From Glandiceps talaboti (Eukaryota; Hemichordata; Enteropneusta; Spengelidae): a stretch of DNA of 64,000 nucleotides. The translations under genes and the position numbers were made by a program. Position 1 is the first letter of the stretch. Each line of letters starts with the position of its first letter. The stretch spans positions 22,229,725 through 22,293,724 of the forward strand of contig NC_135555.1 in NCBI RefSeq assembly GCF_964340395.1, in the 5' to 3' direction. This document shows positions 33,430 through 54,739 of this stretch, piece by piece. The notes under the pieces were generated by a model, which worked only from the letters and a program-made list of their open reading frames with translations, was not told the DNA's origin and ran no database searches.

Positions 33430-35590
33430 TCCCACAGCTCTGTCTCCTTCCTTTTACCTGTGCCAGAGCCTCTACATGTAGGTTATGAAGTATGTAAATG
33501 TTACCATTTTTCTCACACATTTACCATATATCTTGCTAAAATACAAGGGCAAGGTTCAATTGGTAAATCATAAATGACTGAGCATGTACAATTGCAGGTC
33601 ATTCATTGAAATAAATTGACATTTGAAAAAGTTTTTTTTTGTTTGTTCTGTGCCTGAAAAAAAGGGGTGGGTGCTATTTCAATGTGTCCAAGGTCTGTCT
33701 ATGTAAAGCCATATATCAAACATGCAATGGCCAATTTTATTCAAAACCTTGATGATTTCACACCCAACATTTGAGAATTTTTATTTACATACCAAAACCA
33801 GTCAAATGTCTCTTGTTGAGAAAAATGTGTTGATCACTTTTTCAATTATTTGTAATTTGTGATGTAATTTTATTTGAATTGTCGATGATATTCTTCAGTG
33901 GTAAAAATATCTAATTTAGTGTCATCACTGGCTGCATCAGAACACTACATTGTGAAATCTTTGTAAATTAACAGCTCTAGCAAAAAAAAGGTTATGTCAG
34001 TATTGATTGTGTGTGTTGATTGTATTTTTTCACTTTATTTAATCATAGCATTTTGAGTAGTGCCTGACCATTTCTTGTTTATTGTCAATTATGTTTTTTT
34101 TTGTTTCTCTTGCAGCCTGCATGTAGCAGATCCATGGAGCATTGCACACTTGTTTTTTAGAACCTACATGTGTTTCTCTATTCATTTCCTATACCAAGCT
34201 GAACATTAGTAGGACAGGTTGAAGGGGTGAAAAAAAGATTATGAAAACTTATCACTTGTCCAGTGAGTCCACATAGTTGATATTTTTTGTGGTCTAAATA
34301 TGCACCTTTGCAATCGATTTATATTTTCATTTGCTTATTGCCATTGTCAACAAATATTACTCAGCAAGTTTCTGCAGGTACAAAACAGTTCTGTACATAA
34401 TATACTGGACAATATTGATTGTCATGGCCTAATTAAAATCAAAATTATTATATTCATATATAAAAATAATATAGCATAACATGATTTTTTTGGCTCATGA
34501 TCAGTTATTATAAGTAGAATCACATTATATTGTGACATGTCAATATGAAGAATTTTTGTTCTAACCTTTATATAAATATCAATATTAATTTTTTTTATTT
34601 CAACATTTATATAAAATCTTGCTAAATATTTCCTCTTGTGCATGTCCCATGTCAATATATTTCTTTTACTTCCACTTGCACATCTACTATATTTCCTCCA
34701 GTCACTAGTGTTTGTTTCTTTTTTCACAGAACTATTTTAAAATAAAATCATGGAAAAATTTGCAGTTGATTCGATGACCTAACCTAAGAAATCATGCAAT
34801 TTATTATTGACCAGTGATGAATGATGTATGTTTTCTTGATAGACTAAAGCAAGATGTATCAAGGACAGCTGGTCCAAATTGTTTCTCGAAAGACGTCTCT
34901 CTAACTGCTACATTGTTTATAGTTTTCAAGACTTGTTGGCACCATACCATACAATGTAACCAAAATACCATCAGACACGTGAATAAACACATACTTGGGT
35001 CCTTACATTATTAATCTTTCTACTAAGTTTCATGTAAATTCATTGATAATTCTTTGAGATATTACTGCAAAGTAAACAAGCCAAGGTGAAATGATAATCT
35101 GTCTAGTCAGCATATACTTTTACTGTATTGTTCCATAAACAAGGCTTTTCCCCCCATGTCTTTCATTGTGCCGTACTCAGATTAGATAGTGTTATTGTGA
35201 GTGTAAGATTGATTGTTTCAATAGATTTCAACCGAGTGGTGTTGCTGAAGAAGTTGTTTAGAGCTCAGCACCTCCTTGTAAGTTGTACACCCATCAAGAT
35301 CGCTGTCCAAGCTATGTCTCGTCTAGTCTCGCTTCACTTCTCGGGTCATTTTTGCCTTGTAAATGTTTGGCATGAAGGAAGGGTTTCGTAGCCGCCTCGC
35401 AGCAAATAATCAGACAGAGTAATTGTATCTCAAGATTTAACGAATACATTTGTACTTCTGAATCAGTAAACAATTATGGATTTTAGTAATTCCTTTATTT
35501 TTTGGCACCAACATTTAATTAGTAATAAAGACATTCCCATCAACTTTTGAGGTACATTGGAAATATTGTTGTGACGTGTTTTATGTTTGT
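33430..35590. other. No supported gene in this stretch
   Basis: A splice-flanked block at about 35226-35279 (ATAG before, GTAAGT after) could be an exon, but the protein is unrecognised and nothing joins it. The rest shows only AT-rich sequence. Confidence 0.3.
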
Positions 35591-35597
35591 GTGCTGG

Positions 35598-35886
35598 TTA
35601 TATGCCAATCTGATTAAAATCCGATGTAGATGTCGGCTAATCGTTCATTGCTATTTTACATTCGTTATATTGCCTGAATTGACCTTCATGGTACATGTTT
35701 ACGTTTTTATTCTGGTCGCCTCCTCTACTAGAGAAGGCGATCAGAGGAGGCGATCTGGATAAAAACGTAAACATGCGTACCACGAAGGTACGTCAATTCA
35801 GGCTAAATAACGAAGTATTATAGCAAAATGAACGATTAGCCGACATCTACATCGGATTTTAATCAGATTGGTTATAGGCAATCCTG
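35598..35886. repeat. Long hairpin with ~130-bp arms
   Basis: The left arm (about 35598-35728) and right arm (about 35740-35886) are near-perfect reverse complements. Each includes CAATCTGATTAAAATCCGAT and TTTACGTTTTTAT, and the innermost part is GGTCGCCTCCTCT / AGAGGAGGCGATC. A foldback MITE or an inverted duplication. Confidence 0.85.
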
Positions 35887-35929
35887 ATCACAAAAGAAAA
35901 TTCGGCCGTTGTGGGCGCTCTTTTGAACC

Positions 35930-36435
35930 CTTTATTATAAGGATGCCACCAGTGATGTAGTCTACAGTCTAGAGAGGGATGACGACGACGCCCCCGACGA
36001 CGCATTTTATAGTCTGGTACAGTCTAATCTCGGTTACCCTGACTCTCAACCTAGGCTATGAAGTGAGCCATCAGCGGTGAGGTTAGGTAACCGAGACTAA
36101 GTTAGTCGAGGGAGGGATTATAACGACGCACCCGGCGACATCTTTATTTATTTATTTATTTTATTCACATACCATCCAATAGGCATAGTCCAATAACAGG
36201 ATGAGAAAAAAACAATAAAAAATAGAATACAAAGAAAATAGTAAATAAAATACACAAATAAAACAATATACATACACTAATGACAAAATGTAATATTAAA
36301 ACGTACACACAAAACATTCTTGGGAGGGATGATAAGCACGCCACCAGGAACGCATTTTACATTGTAGGGAGGGGTGCATTTTTACACCATAGGTAGGGGT
36401 GAAAAGCGCCCCCTCAGCGACGCATTTTACAGTCT
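35930..36435. repeat. Cluster of GGGAGGGATGA..GACGC..ACAGTCTA blocks
   Basis: The pattern GAGGGATGA(T/C)..ACGCC..GACGCATTTTA..AGTCT recurs at about 35973-36015, 36110-36140, 36327-36365 and 36380-36438. It is split by an A-rich stretch (36150-36320) resembling a retroposon insert. The ends resemble family A termini. Confidence 0.5.
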
Positions 36436-36715
36436 AAGTATGTCATTGTTTAGGTTTTATTCCAAATCAACACTCTTATCACTCACCTTTACTATTACAA
36501 TAAAACAGTACGTCACTGAATAAAATCTATCGGACTCGTCTGGAAAAATATTAACAAAGTCAAGGATATTTGCCGTTTGTATCACTATCTCCCTGATTTC
36601 AATGAAATCATAGTCGATAAATGTCACTGTATTCCAAGATTTACACGTACCACTACATGTGGCTAATAAGCTGTAGTTGGTACATGACAATACTATCCAA
36701 GGTTAGCCAATTATC

Positions 36716-36822
36716 TAGACTGTAAGATACGTAGTGACGTTTCGCCCTCACCGACCTCGTCTAGGTAGGGGTCGGCCGATGTGTGAGGGCGCCCCGACGG
36801 TCACGGCGTACCTTACAGACTA
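36716..36822. mobile_element. MITE family A, full copy
   Basis: A 107-bp element with TIRs TAGACTGTAAGATACGTAGT and, inverted, ACGGCGTACCTTACAGACTA; the interior has CGCCCTCACC and GTGTGAGGGCGCCCC. TA at each edge suits a TA target site, as in Tc1/mariner-derived MITEs. Confidence 0.75.
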
Positions 36823-37436
36823 CCAATTATCTAAAGCTCTACAAACTGTATCACACCATTATTAGGTTCATTATATTTACATGTCATGCCATACAAAAGT
36901 AGAGTTTTTAACAAACAAAGAAACAATTACCTAACTATACATAAACAAGGCTACAATTTTTTTCAGAAACCGGAGAAAAAGTGGGATTCTGAGCAAGTGT
37001 GTCTACGAATTAAAATATAATACATCTACTAAATGCAGCAGATTTCGATGAAATGATGTAAAATTTACACCTAATCTATTTGTTATTTTGATTTCTTCCA
37101 CTTTTTTGATATTTTGCAATTAAAATACAACATTTCAAAACCTTGGATAACAATTATTGTTTTGCAGTAGTTTCACCTGTAAAGTGTAATATTGAAAATT
37201 ATGATGTAAAATTTATCACATTGGCTGATTTCTTGGTAGGTAACAAAAATTCAAAATATATCAGAAGTGTTAATTCAAATATTTCTGGATTACACAGATA
37301 TTACTAATGCCGACTGCACCTCTAATAAGTCAAAGTTTAACCACATTGTGTTATTATATGCCAATTTTAAAGTACGCATCGTCCCAGTACTATAGTTACA
37401 CCAACCATTTAAACAATGCACATTATACATGACGAA

Positions 37437-37772
37437 CGAGTGAGTGAGTGAGTGAGTGAGTGAGTGAGTGAGTGAGTGGGTGGGTGGGTGAGTGAGTGAG
37501 TGAGTGAGTGAGTGCGTGCGTGCGTGCGTGCGTCAGTGAGTGAGTGAGTGCGTGCGTGCGTGAGTGCGTGAGTGAGTGAGTGAGTGAGTGAGTGAGTGAG
37601 TGCGTGCGTGCGTGCGTGCGTGCGTGAGTGAGTGCGTGCCTGCCTGCCTGTGTGCGTGAGTGCGTGCGTGCGTGCGTGAGTGAGTGAGTGAGTGAGTGCG
37701 TGCGTGAGTGATTGATTGAGTGAGTGAGTGAGTGAGTGAGTGAGTGAGTGAGTGAGTAAGTAAGTAAGTAAG
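37437..37772. repeat. (GTGA/GTGC)n compound tetranucleotide tract
   Basis: About 335 bp of GTGA and GTGC tetramers in alternating blocks. The long open frames on both sides (Thr-His-Ser-Leu repeats) are an effect of the four-base period and not a protein. Confidence 0.95.
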
Positions 37773-38489
37773 CAAATACTTTCATTGTACCCCTAAAACA
37801 AGAAAAACATAGTTCATCACTGTATTTATTCTTTGTTCCATACATATCCCTCTCTGTAAGGAAAATCTCAGCTATAAAATTCAAAATATATCAGAAGGTG
37901 CTAATTAAAATATTTCTGGATTACACAGATTGCACGATTGACATTTTTTTCAAAAATATTAATCATGGAAAGTTTTCCCCGACTATGTCAGCTTTCAAAA
38001 ATGCCAATCGTGCTACTCGATTGACATTTTTGAAATGCAAGATTGACATTTTTGGTCTTGTCTTCAAAGAAAGCACCATCATTACACTTTTGATGTATTT
38101 TAGACTGTCAATACTGTCGATGTCAAATATGTCAAATAACGATCTCTTGTCCATAGTTCAGAGTGTAGCATGTACAGTTTCTTAATATTGGTTTCTGTAT
38201 GCATGTTTGTATCAAATGAAAACAGTGAACACTAATGTGCAAAGCACTGTACCCATACACCTACGTATACAAATGAAGCAAGTTTATAACTAAACATTTA
38301 TCGCGACTTTTCCCCTCCCTCTGATAACCTTTTGTGTACGTATACATCAAATGTATCAATTTTCCTTCCACAAGCTTATCAAGATTTCTCTCTATTTTGA
38401 CGGTTTATTTATTGACCATTTGAGTCTCGTAATACACGAGATCTGTGTGATAGCTACTGTTGATGCGCACACACAAGTCAGAGAACTTA

Positions 38490-38504
38490 GTTGCCAAGGG
38501 CAAC
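38490..38504. promoter_or_regulatory. RFX X-box-like site (GTTGCCAAGGGCAAC)
   Basis: Two perfect half-sites GTTGCC and GGCAAC separated by AAG, the form bound by RFX factors that drive ciliary genes. An E-box CACGTG lies at 38521-38526, and a candidate first exon begins 60-90 bp downstream on the + strand. Confidence 0.5.
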
Positions 38505-38581
38505 AAAAATACCGTACGGTCACGTGTATCATCTACTATTCGTTCGATGACGATTCCATAATTCGGTTGTGAGCGAAGACG

Positions 38582-38634
38582 ATGAAAGCGGCGGCACAGT
38601 CCTCTCTCCATATACCACAGAAAATCGTCAATTT
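38582..38634 (+). CDS. Candidate first coding exon (unrecognised)
   Basis: ATG at 38582 in context AAGACGATGA opens MKAAAQSSLHIPQKIVN and is cut by a GTAAGT donor at 38635. It follows an X-box-like site and an E-box at promoter distance. No second exon was identified downstream, so the gene remains unconfirmed. The minus-strand open frame over the same bases has no such support. Confidence 0.3.
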
Positions 38635-39636
38635 GTAAGTACATGGATTCAAAATACTGAAAATTTACTTTCTCTTTATGTTACGGAGGTCATGAAAGGT
38701 GCATATGTCCAGGTTAGACTCGCAGTCAACATTATTTACGACTAAAAACAACTATAGATGAGCAGATTTACCATTCGTCCCGAAAACAAGCGTTACTACC
38801 ATTCTCAACACAGAGGGCGCAATCCACTACGCATATACGTACGCCATACGAATACAACTGTTTTCGAGGACCGAGTTAGTATCATCTGAAAACTCTTATG
38901 ACAACTACGATTGTTTCAATTTTCTATCATTTTCGTTTAACTTCATGGTGCAAAGGTTCGTGCAGCAATTGATTAATTTAGATTACTTTCAATATCCCCA
39001 TCGATTAATACCCCATACCACATTATAATGGTATCCGTCATTTTATTTGCCATCGAAAACAGATTCAGGATTATCACTGATGAGGTTATATTTATGAACT
39101 TTACACTATTCACAATATTCACATAAAACCTAGCTATAGCTTCAACTATTGTAGGATAATGTCCGTGCATACCTTTCATGACATTACACTTGTCTTCTGA
39201 CATTGCAAGAACAATTGTTTGCAAAGTATATATTTTTAGAGTATATCATTTCTAAGTAAGTAAGTATTGAGTTCTGATCAGTCAATAGCAAATGGTGGTT
39301 AGAGACGCTATCCCAGTGCAGTAAGAAGTATACTACGAATACCTTTATAATACACAGCAATGTTTGAAGACAAAATGTATAAAGTCGACTTTAGCATCAT
39401 TGTGCCCAAAAAGTATTTCTCATGACGTCATAACAATACGACCAACATAACTTCTTGCTTTCAGTGTGTGATATCTACTTCGTCATTGCACAGACAACTA
39501 ACACATACTTGTCTGTGGTCATTGAAGCGATGCGAAAAGCCCCTAGGGGGTTTCTCAAGAAATAAAGTAAAGTTCCTTCCCTTCCCTACCCTCTCTAACG
39601 AACTTCATTCATTGACGTAATTATTTCAAGTTGATG

Positions 39637-40705
39637 AAATCAGGATAGATGGTAAAGATCTATCCCAACGGTGGGTTACGTGCTGGTAACCTCTGACCCC
39701 ATGTTATTTACGAAATCCTAGAATATTCAAATGTATCCCGTCAAAAGAAGATGAAATCTGGATAGATGGTAAAGATCTATCCCTACGGTGGGTTAAGTGC
39801 TGGTAACCTCTGACCCCATAGTATTTATGAAATCTTGGAATATGCACATTTTTTTCATTTCAAAAGAAGATGAAATCTGGATAGATGGTAAAGATCTATC
39901 CCAACGGTGGGTTAAGTGCTGGTAACCTCTGACCCCATGTTATTTACCAAATTTTGTAATGTATATATTTATCGTGTCAACAGAAGACGAAATCTGGATA
40001 GATGGTAAAGATCTACCCCAACGGTGGGTTAAGTGCTGGTAACCTCTGACCCCATACTATTTACGAAATCTTGGAATATTCAAAATTATTCTCTCAAAAG
40101 AAGATGAAATCTGGATAGATGGTAAAGATCTAGCCTAACGGTGGGTTAAGTGCTGGTAACCTCTGACCCCATAATATTTATGAAATCTTGGAATATGCAC
40201 ATTTTTTTCATTTCAAAACGAGATGAAATCTGGATAGATGGTAAAGATCGATCCCAACGATGGGTTAAGTGCTGGTAACCTCTGACCCCATAATATTTAT
40301 GAAATCTTGGAATATGCACATTTTTTTCATGTCAAAATAAGATGAAATCTGCATAGATGGTAAAGATCTATCCCAACGGTGGGTTAAGTGCTCGTAACCT
40401 CTGATCCCATATTATTCATGAAATATTGGAATATGCAATTTTTTCCTGTCAAAAGAAGATCAAATCTGGATAGATGGTAAAGATCTCAATTTATCCTCTC
40501 AAAAAAAGACGAAAGCTGGATAGATGGTAAAGATCTATCTCAACGGTGGGTTATGTGCTGGTAACCTCTGACCCCAACATTATTTACGAAATCTTTGAAT
40601 ATTCAAATTTGTCCTCTCAAAAGAAGATGAAATCTGGATAGATGGTAAAGATCTATCCCAACGGTGGGTTAAGTGCTGGTAACCTCTGACCCCATGTTAT
40701 TCATA
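39637..40705. repeat. ~118-bp tandem satellite, about nine units
   Basis: Units start near 39637, 39750, 39870, 39985, 40100, 40220, 40340, 40457 (truncated), 40505 and 40625. Each has ATCTGGATAGATGGTAAAGA then CAACGGTGGGTTAAGTGCTG and GGTAACCTCTGACCCCAT, followed by a variable AT-rich part. Confidence 0.95.
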
Positions 40706-41087
40706 ATACCTGTTTTATCATACCTAGTTTCTGTGATGCTATATAAGTTTTGGTTCATACATACAACAGTAGGGGGGGGGGGGTATGACATCGCTACCGA
40801 TTTTATAAGAATATCGCCTATACCTATAATAACGTCATTGTTCTGTATTAGGACCGTCGTAGACAAGAATAAAACCATTTAGGAAAGGAATAACAGTTTA
40901 CAAGCGACTGTGATTTAAAGAATATATTTGTACTTCTGAATCAGTAAAGAATTTTTCATTTCATGTATTTTTCGGCATCCACATTTAATCAGTAATAAAG
41001 ACATCTCTGTTAACTTTTGAGCTACATTAATTGTAAATATTGTTGTGATGTGTTTTATTTCATGTGTTCGCTAAGTACCCAATCGAG

Positions 41088-41168
41088 AACGTAAGATACT
41101 GTTGTGTCACTCTGCCCTCACCAGCCTGCTGTGTGAGGGCGCCCCATCATGGCGTATACTACAGACTA
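41088..41168. mobile_element. MITE family A, short copy
   Basis: GTAAGATACTGTTGTGTCAC on the left, GTGTGAGGGCGCCCCATCAT and CTACAGACTA on the right; an internally shortened copy. Confidence 0.7.
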
Positions 41169-41297
41169 TACTTACTCCTGGTCACAATAGAATAACAGGT
41201 TATGAAAGATTTGAGTTTGTTCCATAGTAAAAGTTTGTATGTCATACCAACAAGATTACATCACAGGAATGGAATCTGCTGGACATCCAAGTAAAGC

Positions 41298-41395
41298 GTG
41301 CACACGCAGACTGACACAGACACACAGACACATATAGATACAGACAGACAGACAGACAGACAGACACACACACACACACACACACAGACAGACAT
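41298..41395. repeat. (CAGA)n(CA)n microsatellite
   Basis: CAGA tetramers followed by a CA dinucleotide run. Confidence 0.95.
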
Positions 41396-41819
41396 GTTCA
41401 AGAAGTCCAGTTGCACTTATAAAACCATGAATATGAAGAGATGTGTTAATGTTGTAAGTTTTACAGCACATCCTAGCAACCAGATACCATGGCAACTGGT
41501 GATATACTAAAGATCTATCCCAACAAGTTCAAGATATTGGGAAATAGCATATCACACAGTATTAAAACATAATAAATGAACACAGCCATGCACATGTAAT
41601 GGTAAATATGACCTTTATCGGTCCATTCTTTCACAAAAACTTCAATTTTAAGTGTTTTTAATGACATTTGGGGTTATTTTTACACAAATAACATTTTTCA
41701 GGAGTTTTAGTGTCAATGAGATACATAGAGTGATATTTGGATTTGTACCAATAGACTATTAAATTACTGGGCTGTGAACAGATTTGACATAGAATAAATA
41801 ACAGGTCTTTGAAAAGTTA

Positions 41820-42160
41820 TTTGAAATTCCACAACAGTCAAGGACTTTCCTGGTGAGGTTCTGAGGACTTTGAAGGTCTTTCCAGGAGTAGTTTGAAATT
41901 TCAGGACTTTCAAAGGCCTTTCCCGGAATGGTCTACAATTCCAGGTCTTTCGAAGAAATTTCTACAAGATGTTTGAAATTCCAGGACTTTCCAGGATTAG
42001 TCTGCAATTCTGGGACATTCAACATTCAAGGAGTGGTTGAAATTCCAGGATTTTCAAAGACATTTCCAGGAGTGGTCTACAATTCCAGGACTTTCAAAGG
42101 AATTTCCAGAGTGGATTAAAATTCCAGGATTTTCAAGGTATTTTCTGGCTGACATGGAAC
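41820..42160. repeat. Degenerate tandem repeat with GGACTTTC cores
   Basis: About eight diverged ~40-bp units with AAATTCCAGGACTTTC..AAGG..TTTCCAGGAGTGGT. The core resembles an NF-kB half-site, but the repetition explains it without regulation. Confidence 0.7.
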
Positions 42161-43065
42161 CCTGACACATATATCCCATAATTTCATACATAATTAATTT
42201 ATTGAGCTATATATTACAAAATGTAAACCACCATAGAATGCTGTACTAGACAAAAGGAATAAGCATAACAAAGTTGAGTAAATTTGAAAAGTCATTTCAC
42301 CAAATGGATCATTCCCTAAACAGTTCACCCCTATCTACATGTCTATTGAAACAACCCTCCATAGCCAATGTAACGGATTAGTCCATTCTACTGCAGGAAA
42401 TAGGGGTGTTAATACAACTAAAACTATACTTTCTTAAAAATGCAGATGTAAGTGTTCTTACACTTGGCAGACTGCTTGTTATATGTAAGTCATACACAGA
42501 CTAATGGAAAGAAATTTGGCCACAGCTTTCATTATTTTGTTGACCTCCCCTGTAAAACTTGAGATGAAACAATTTATTTATTGAGAATCACAGATTTAGC
42601 GCATGTAGCTAGCTCATGGCTTCTCTGGGTACCCAAAATGCAATGAAATGCATTCCATTTTCACGTAACCCAAAGCTCCACAGTAATGTCATTTACAAAT
42701 TACCCTGACTCAAGGTGACCAATTATGTTGTTTTACATCGTAACAACTAGTTTTCTTGCTCACTTTTCGACAGTTGCTGGTAACTTTATCTTAATCATCA
42801 TAATATTTTTTTTCAAATTATTAATATCATCGTCCAAATGGGTTTTATCTGGAGATTTCCATGTCTTTGAATTTGTAAAATTTGAAAACGTAATAACTCA
42901 ACAGCATAAATACAGGATTCCAGGAATATGACATTATGATCACAACCATATTATTATATAATTATTATTATTATTATACTTTTGTAAATTTTATACTCTT
43001 CTGAATAAATATGATAATTTGAAGGAAGAATAATTTCAAAATTTGAAATTTGATGGAGTATATAC

Positions 43066-43158
43066 TAGACTGTAAGATACATCATGTCACTGCCCTCACA
43101 GGCCAAGGTGGTTGGTCGATGTGTGAGGGCGCTCTATCACTGCATTACTCACAGACTA
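43066..43158. mobile_element. MITE family A, copy
   Basis: TAGACTGTAAGATACATCAT at the left and ACTCACAGACTA at the right, with GTGTGAGGGCGC inside. Confidence 0.7.
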
Positions 43159-43164
43159 AAGAGA

Positions 43165-43300
43165 CACTGGTTATGCAGAGGGTGCATGTTAAGAGTTGCA
43201 ACATAGTTTGACCCTGCAAAATAACAAAGCTTTTCCCAAGGTATTCCAGTTTCCTGGTTTAACGATATAAGACACCTGCACCCTGTTCAGTGGTTACCAT
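43165..43300 (+). mobile_element. SINE-body-like remnant
   Basis: CATAGTTTGACCCTGC, AAGCTTTTCCCAAGGTATTC and CAGTTTCCTGGTTTAACGAT parallel the non-tRNA body of the SINE at 6540-6800. The tRNA-like head is not seen. Confidence 0.35.
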
Positions 43301-44164
43301 ATCAACAAATTCCTAAATTCATTTGGACCAATAAATGACATTATCCCTATACGATTATTATTATAACGAGGAGGTGGAATGGTTGACTTTGTTGCTGGTG
43401 ATGGAGTTCATGCACAAAACTGGTTTTCCAACAGTTGTGACTCAGCAAGGAGGTTGAAAACCTTGGTAGATGTAGAAAAAGGGGGGGGGGGGTGTGTGTT
43501 TTACCTAAGCAATAATTGATCTCTTGATAACTGATGAATCTGTTGGCTAGCTTACTTTTCTCTGAATCGGTCTGTTACCATGACAACACTAATTTCACCT
43601 ATATGGCTAAGTCTGAGAGAGACAAAATAAAATTTTAATTTAATATGCACAAACTCATAAAAGTAGCATTTGTACAAGACAGCAAGTATGCAAACACCAT
43701 AGAAGTATCTGTGAACCACTAGCTAGTAGAATACATCCAATTTGACTGACAATGAGACTTCTCGGGGAATGAAATAGTACAATTTTACTACATGAAGTTC
43801 GAAAATACAAAGTGTTTGCCCTAATACTTGAATTTCTTCATGAAAAAGACCACTCAAGTGCAAAACTAGTCAAAGAACCAAACTGTTTTTGTACTGGATT
43901 ACTACTAATGTAATACTCAAAGTGAATGTACTACAGTGAATGTATATATTCAATATGGCAATTTACAATTGACTTTTTGGCAAGTCTTAGCAAATATCAC
44001 ATTAGAACATGGCTGTCTACACCTGCATGAAAACATAAAGTCCCGGTTGGGAAGAGGGGGAGGACCTAGTGTCAAATTCTGAATATTCTATATATCTTAA
44101 CTGTTTGATAGAGAAACAGAGTGAAGTGGGGGAAGGGGTCTTTTGACATCTTCTGAAGTTCATG

Positions 44165-44277
44165 TAGTTTGTAAGGTACGCCGTGACAGGGCGCCCTCAC
44201 ACATCGACCAACCCCTTCCACCTACTGTTAGAGGAGGCCAGTGAGGGTGAAACATCACGACGTATCTTACAGTCTAA
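44165..44277. mobile_element. MITE family A, full copy (reverse orientation)
   Basis: TTGTAAGGTACGCCGTGACA at the left and CACGACGTATCTTACAGTCT at the right; internal GCGCCCTCACACATCGACC. Confidence 0.75.
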
Positions 44278-45851
44278 AGTTCATGTCATATTTAAATTTC
44301 CTATACATGCTTGTTTACTAGAGAATTAGTGACAAAACTCTCTCTAAACTCTGACTAACAAACTTTCTGGTCTAAAAAAAACAAAACATTTGTATGTAAA
44401 TGGTATAAACATAAACATAGAATTATTCATCTATGGGTATTAACAATCACTGAAACACTGAAAAGATTTTCCTGCATGAAAATAAGAACATTGCACGAAA
44501 GTTTTCTGAATGACGTTTTTTTTTTTCATCAGTGTACACAAAATTTCACTTACACAAAATGCCCTACATATACAAGTCTGATAAGTTCTAGCCATCTGCA
44601 ATGCCAGTAATATGAACATTAAATTCTGTTTCTTTGCTTGACCACATAATTCTAAATTTGTAAAAATAACCAGCTAAGCTGTGGCATTTGGTTAGGCATA
44701 GTCATAACCAGTTATCTTGGAATAAGTCTCTGTGTTGACTATGCTTTGATTATTGAAAAACAAAAGATTGTATAGTTTGGCCACTAGAGGGTGCTATTTG
44801 GAAGCATATTGTCACCCGGGAAGGGGTTGCACAAACTGATTCAGGGGTAACAAATCCATTTGTAATCTGGTGTTCCCCAGACAGGTAACTACAAAAATTC
44901 AGTGATCCTACAGCCAATCTAGTGGTTCTGATTGTTGTCAAGGTTGTCATTATTAAAAAGAAGTGGTCTGTAGTCCAGGACCATCAACCACTGGATTAGC
45001 TCACCCCTTTTCTGATTAGTATTATAGCATACTTTTCGGAAGCAATCCCTTCCCACGTTTCATAACATAAGTTGATGGCACTCAAACATTATTATCTCCT
45101 GTTGCTGATTAACAATTAAGTTATTTTACATACCTTCGATGACAAAAATATTACCCCACATTATCCCTCTTAAAACCCTTGTCTCAAAGCTGTATGCTAT
45201 GTAGTCTAGATTCTATCCATGACTTTGAATCTTAAGATCTCTTCACACCATCTAGCTCAATGAGAAACTATGAATCAAAAGTTGTTCATGTAAATGAGTA
45301 AACCTCAAACTGTTACAATGATGTAAACAATGTATAAGTAGCATTCTGACCTGACAGATGTACCCTATTTGGACATTACATATCTGCCCCCAATAAACGC
45401 TAACTTATCATTGGACAGAATTCTGTGATTCATTAACAAAGACTTGATGTTAATGAATATGTGGATGGCTTCAGTTGAATACGAAATTTCACCTCAGCTC
45501 CTCATTGAGCTAGACATGAAAAGAGATTTGAAGCCACAGATAGCCTCTAGACTAAATACTACATGGGCACCAGAGTATAGCGCATTTCAACTAAATAACC
45601 CCCCGGGAAGGGGGGGGGGGGGGCAAACACTGTGTTAAAAAAACCCATGATTTTATGACCTCTGATACAAGTGAATACTGAAGAGTAATCATGTACATAT
45701 TGTATTAAAACTATGGTTCAATATTGTACAACAAATATTATCTTGATGGTAAATGCATTCAAAAGAACAAAAAAAACAGTATCCCTTGTTATGATATACT
45801 GTGTCCATGTAAATTACAGTTTGTACATGTACATACAAAACATGTTGTCTG

Positions 45852-54733
<8,882 letters not shown>

Positions 54734-54739
54734 CTGAAA

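Noticed and set aside
35128-35391. 87-codon open frame with a splice-flanked core
   Set aside because: No recognisable domain and no partner exons; kept only as a remark in the region entry.
37423-37884. Long open frames of Thr-His-Ser-Leu repeats
   Set aside because: They come from the GTGA/GTGC tetranucleotide tract, which is open in several frames at once.
38405-38644. Minus-strand 79-codon open frame
   Set aside because: It overlaps the promoter-like region and the + strand first-exon candidate and has no family features.
41820-42160. Cluster of NF-kB-like GGACTTTCC sites as an enhancer
   Set aside because: The sites are part of a decayed tandem repeat, so repetition alone explains the clustering.
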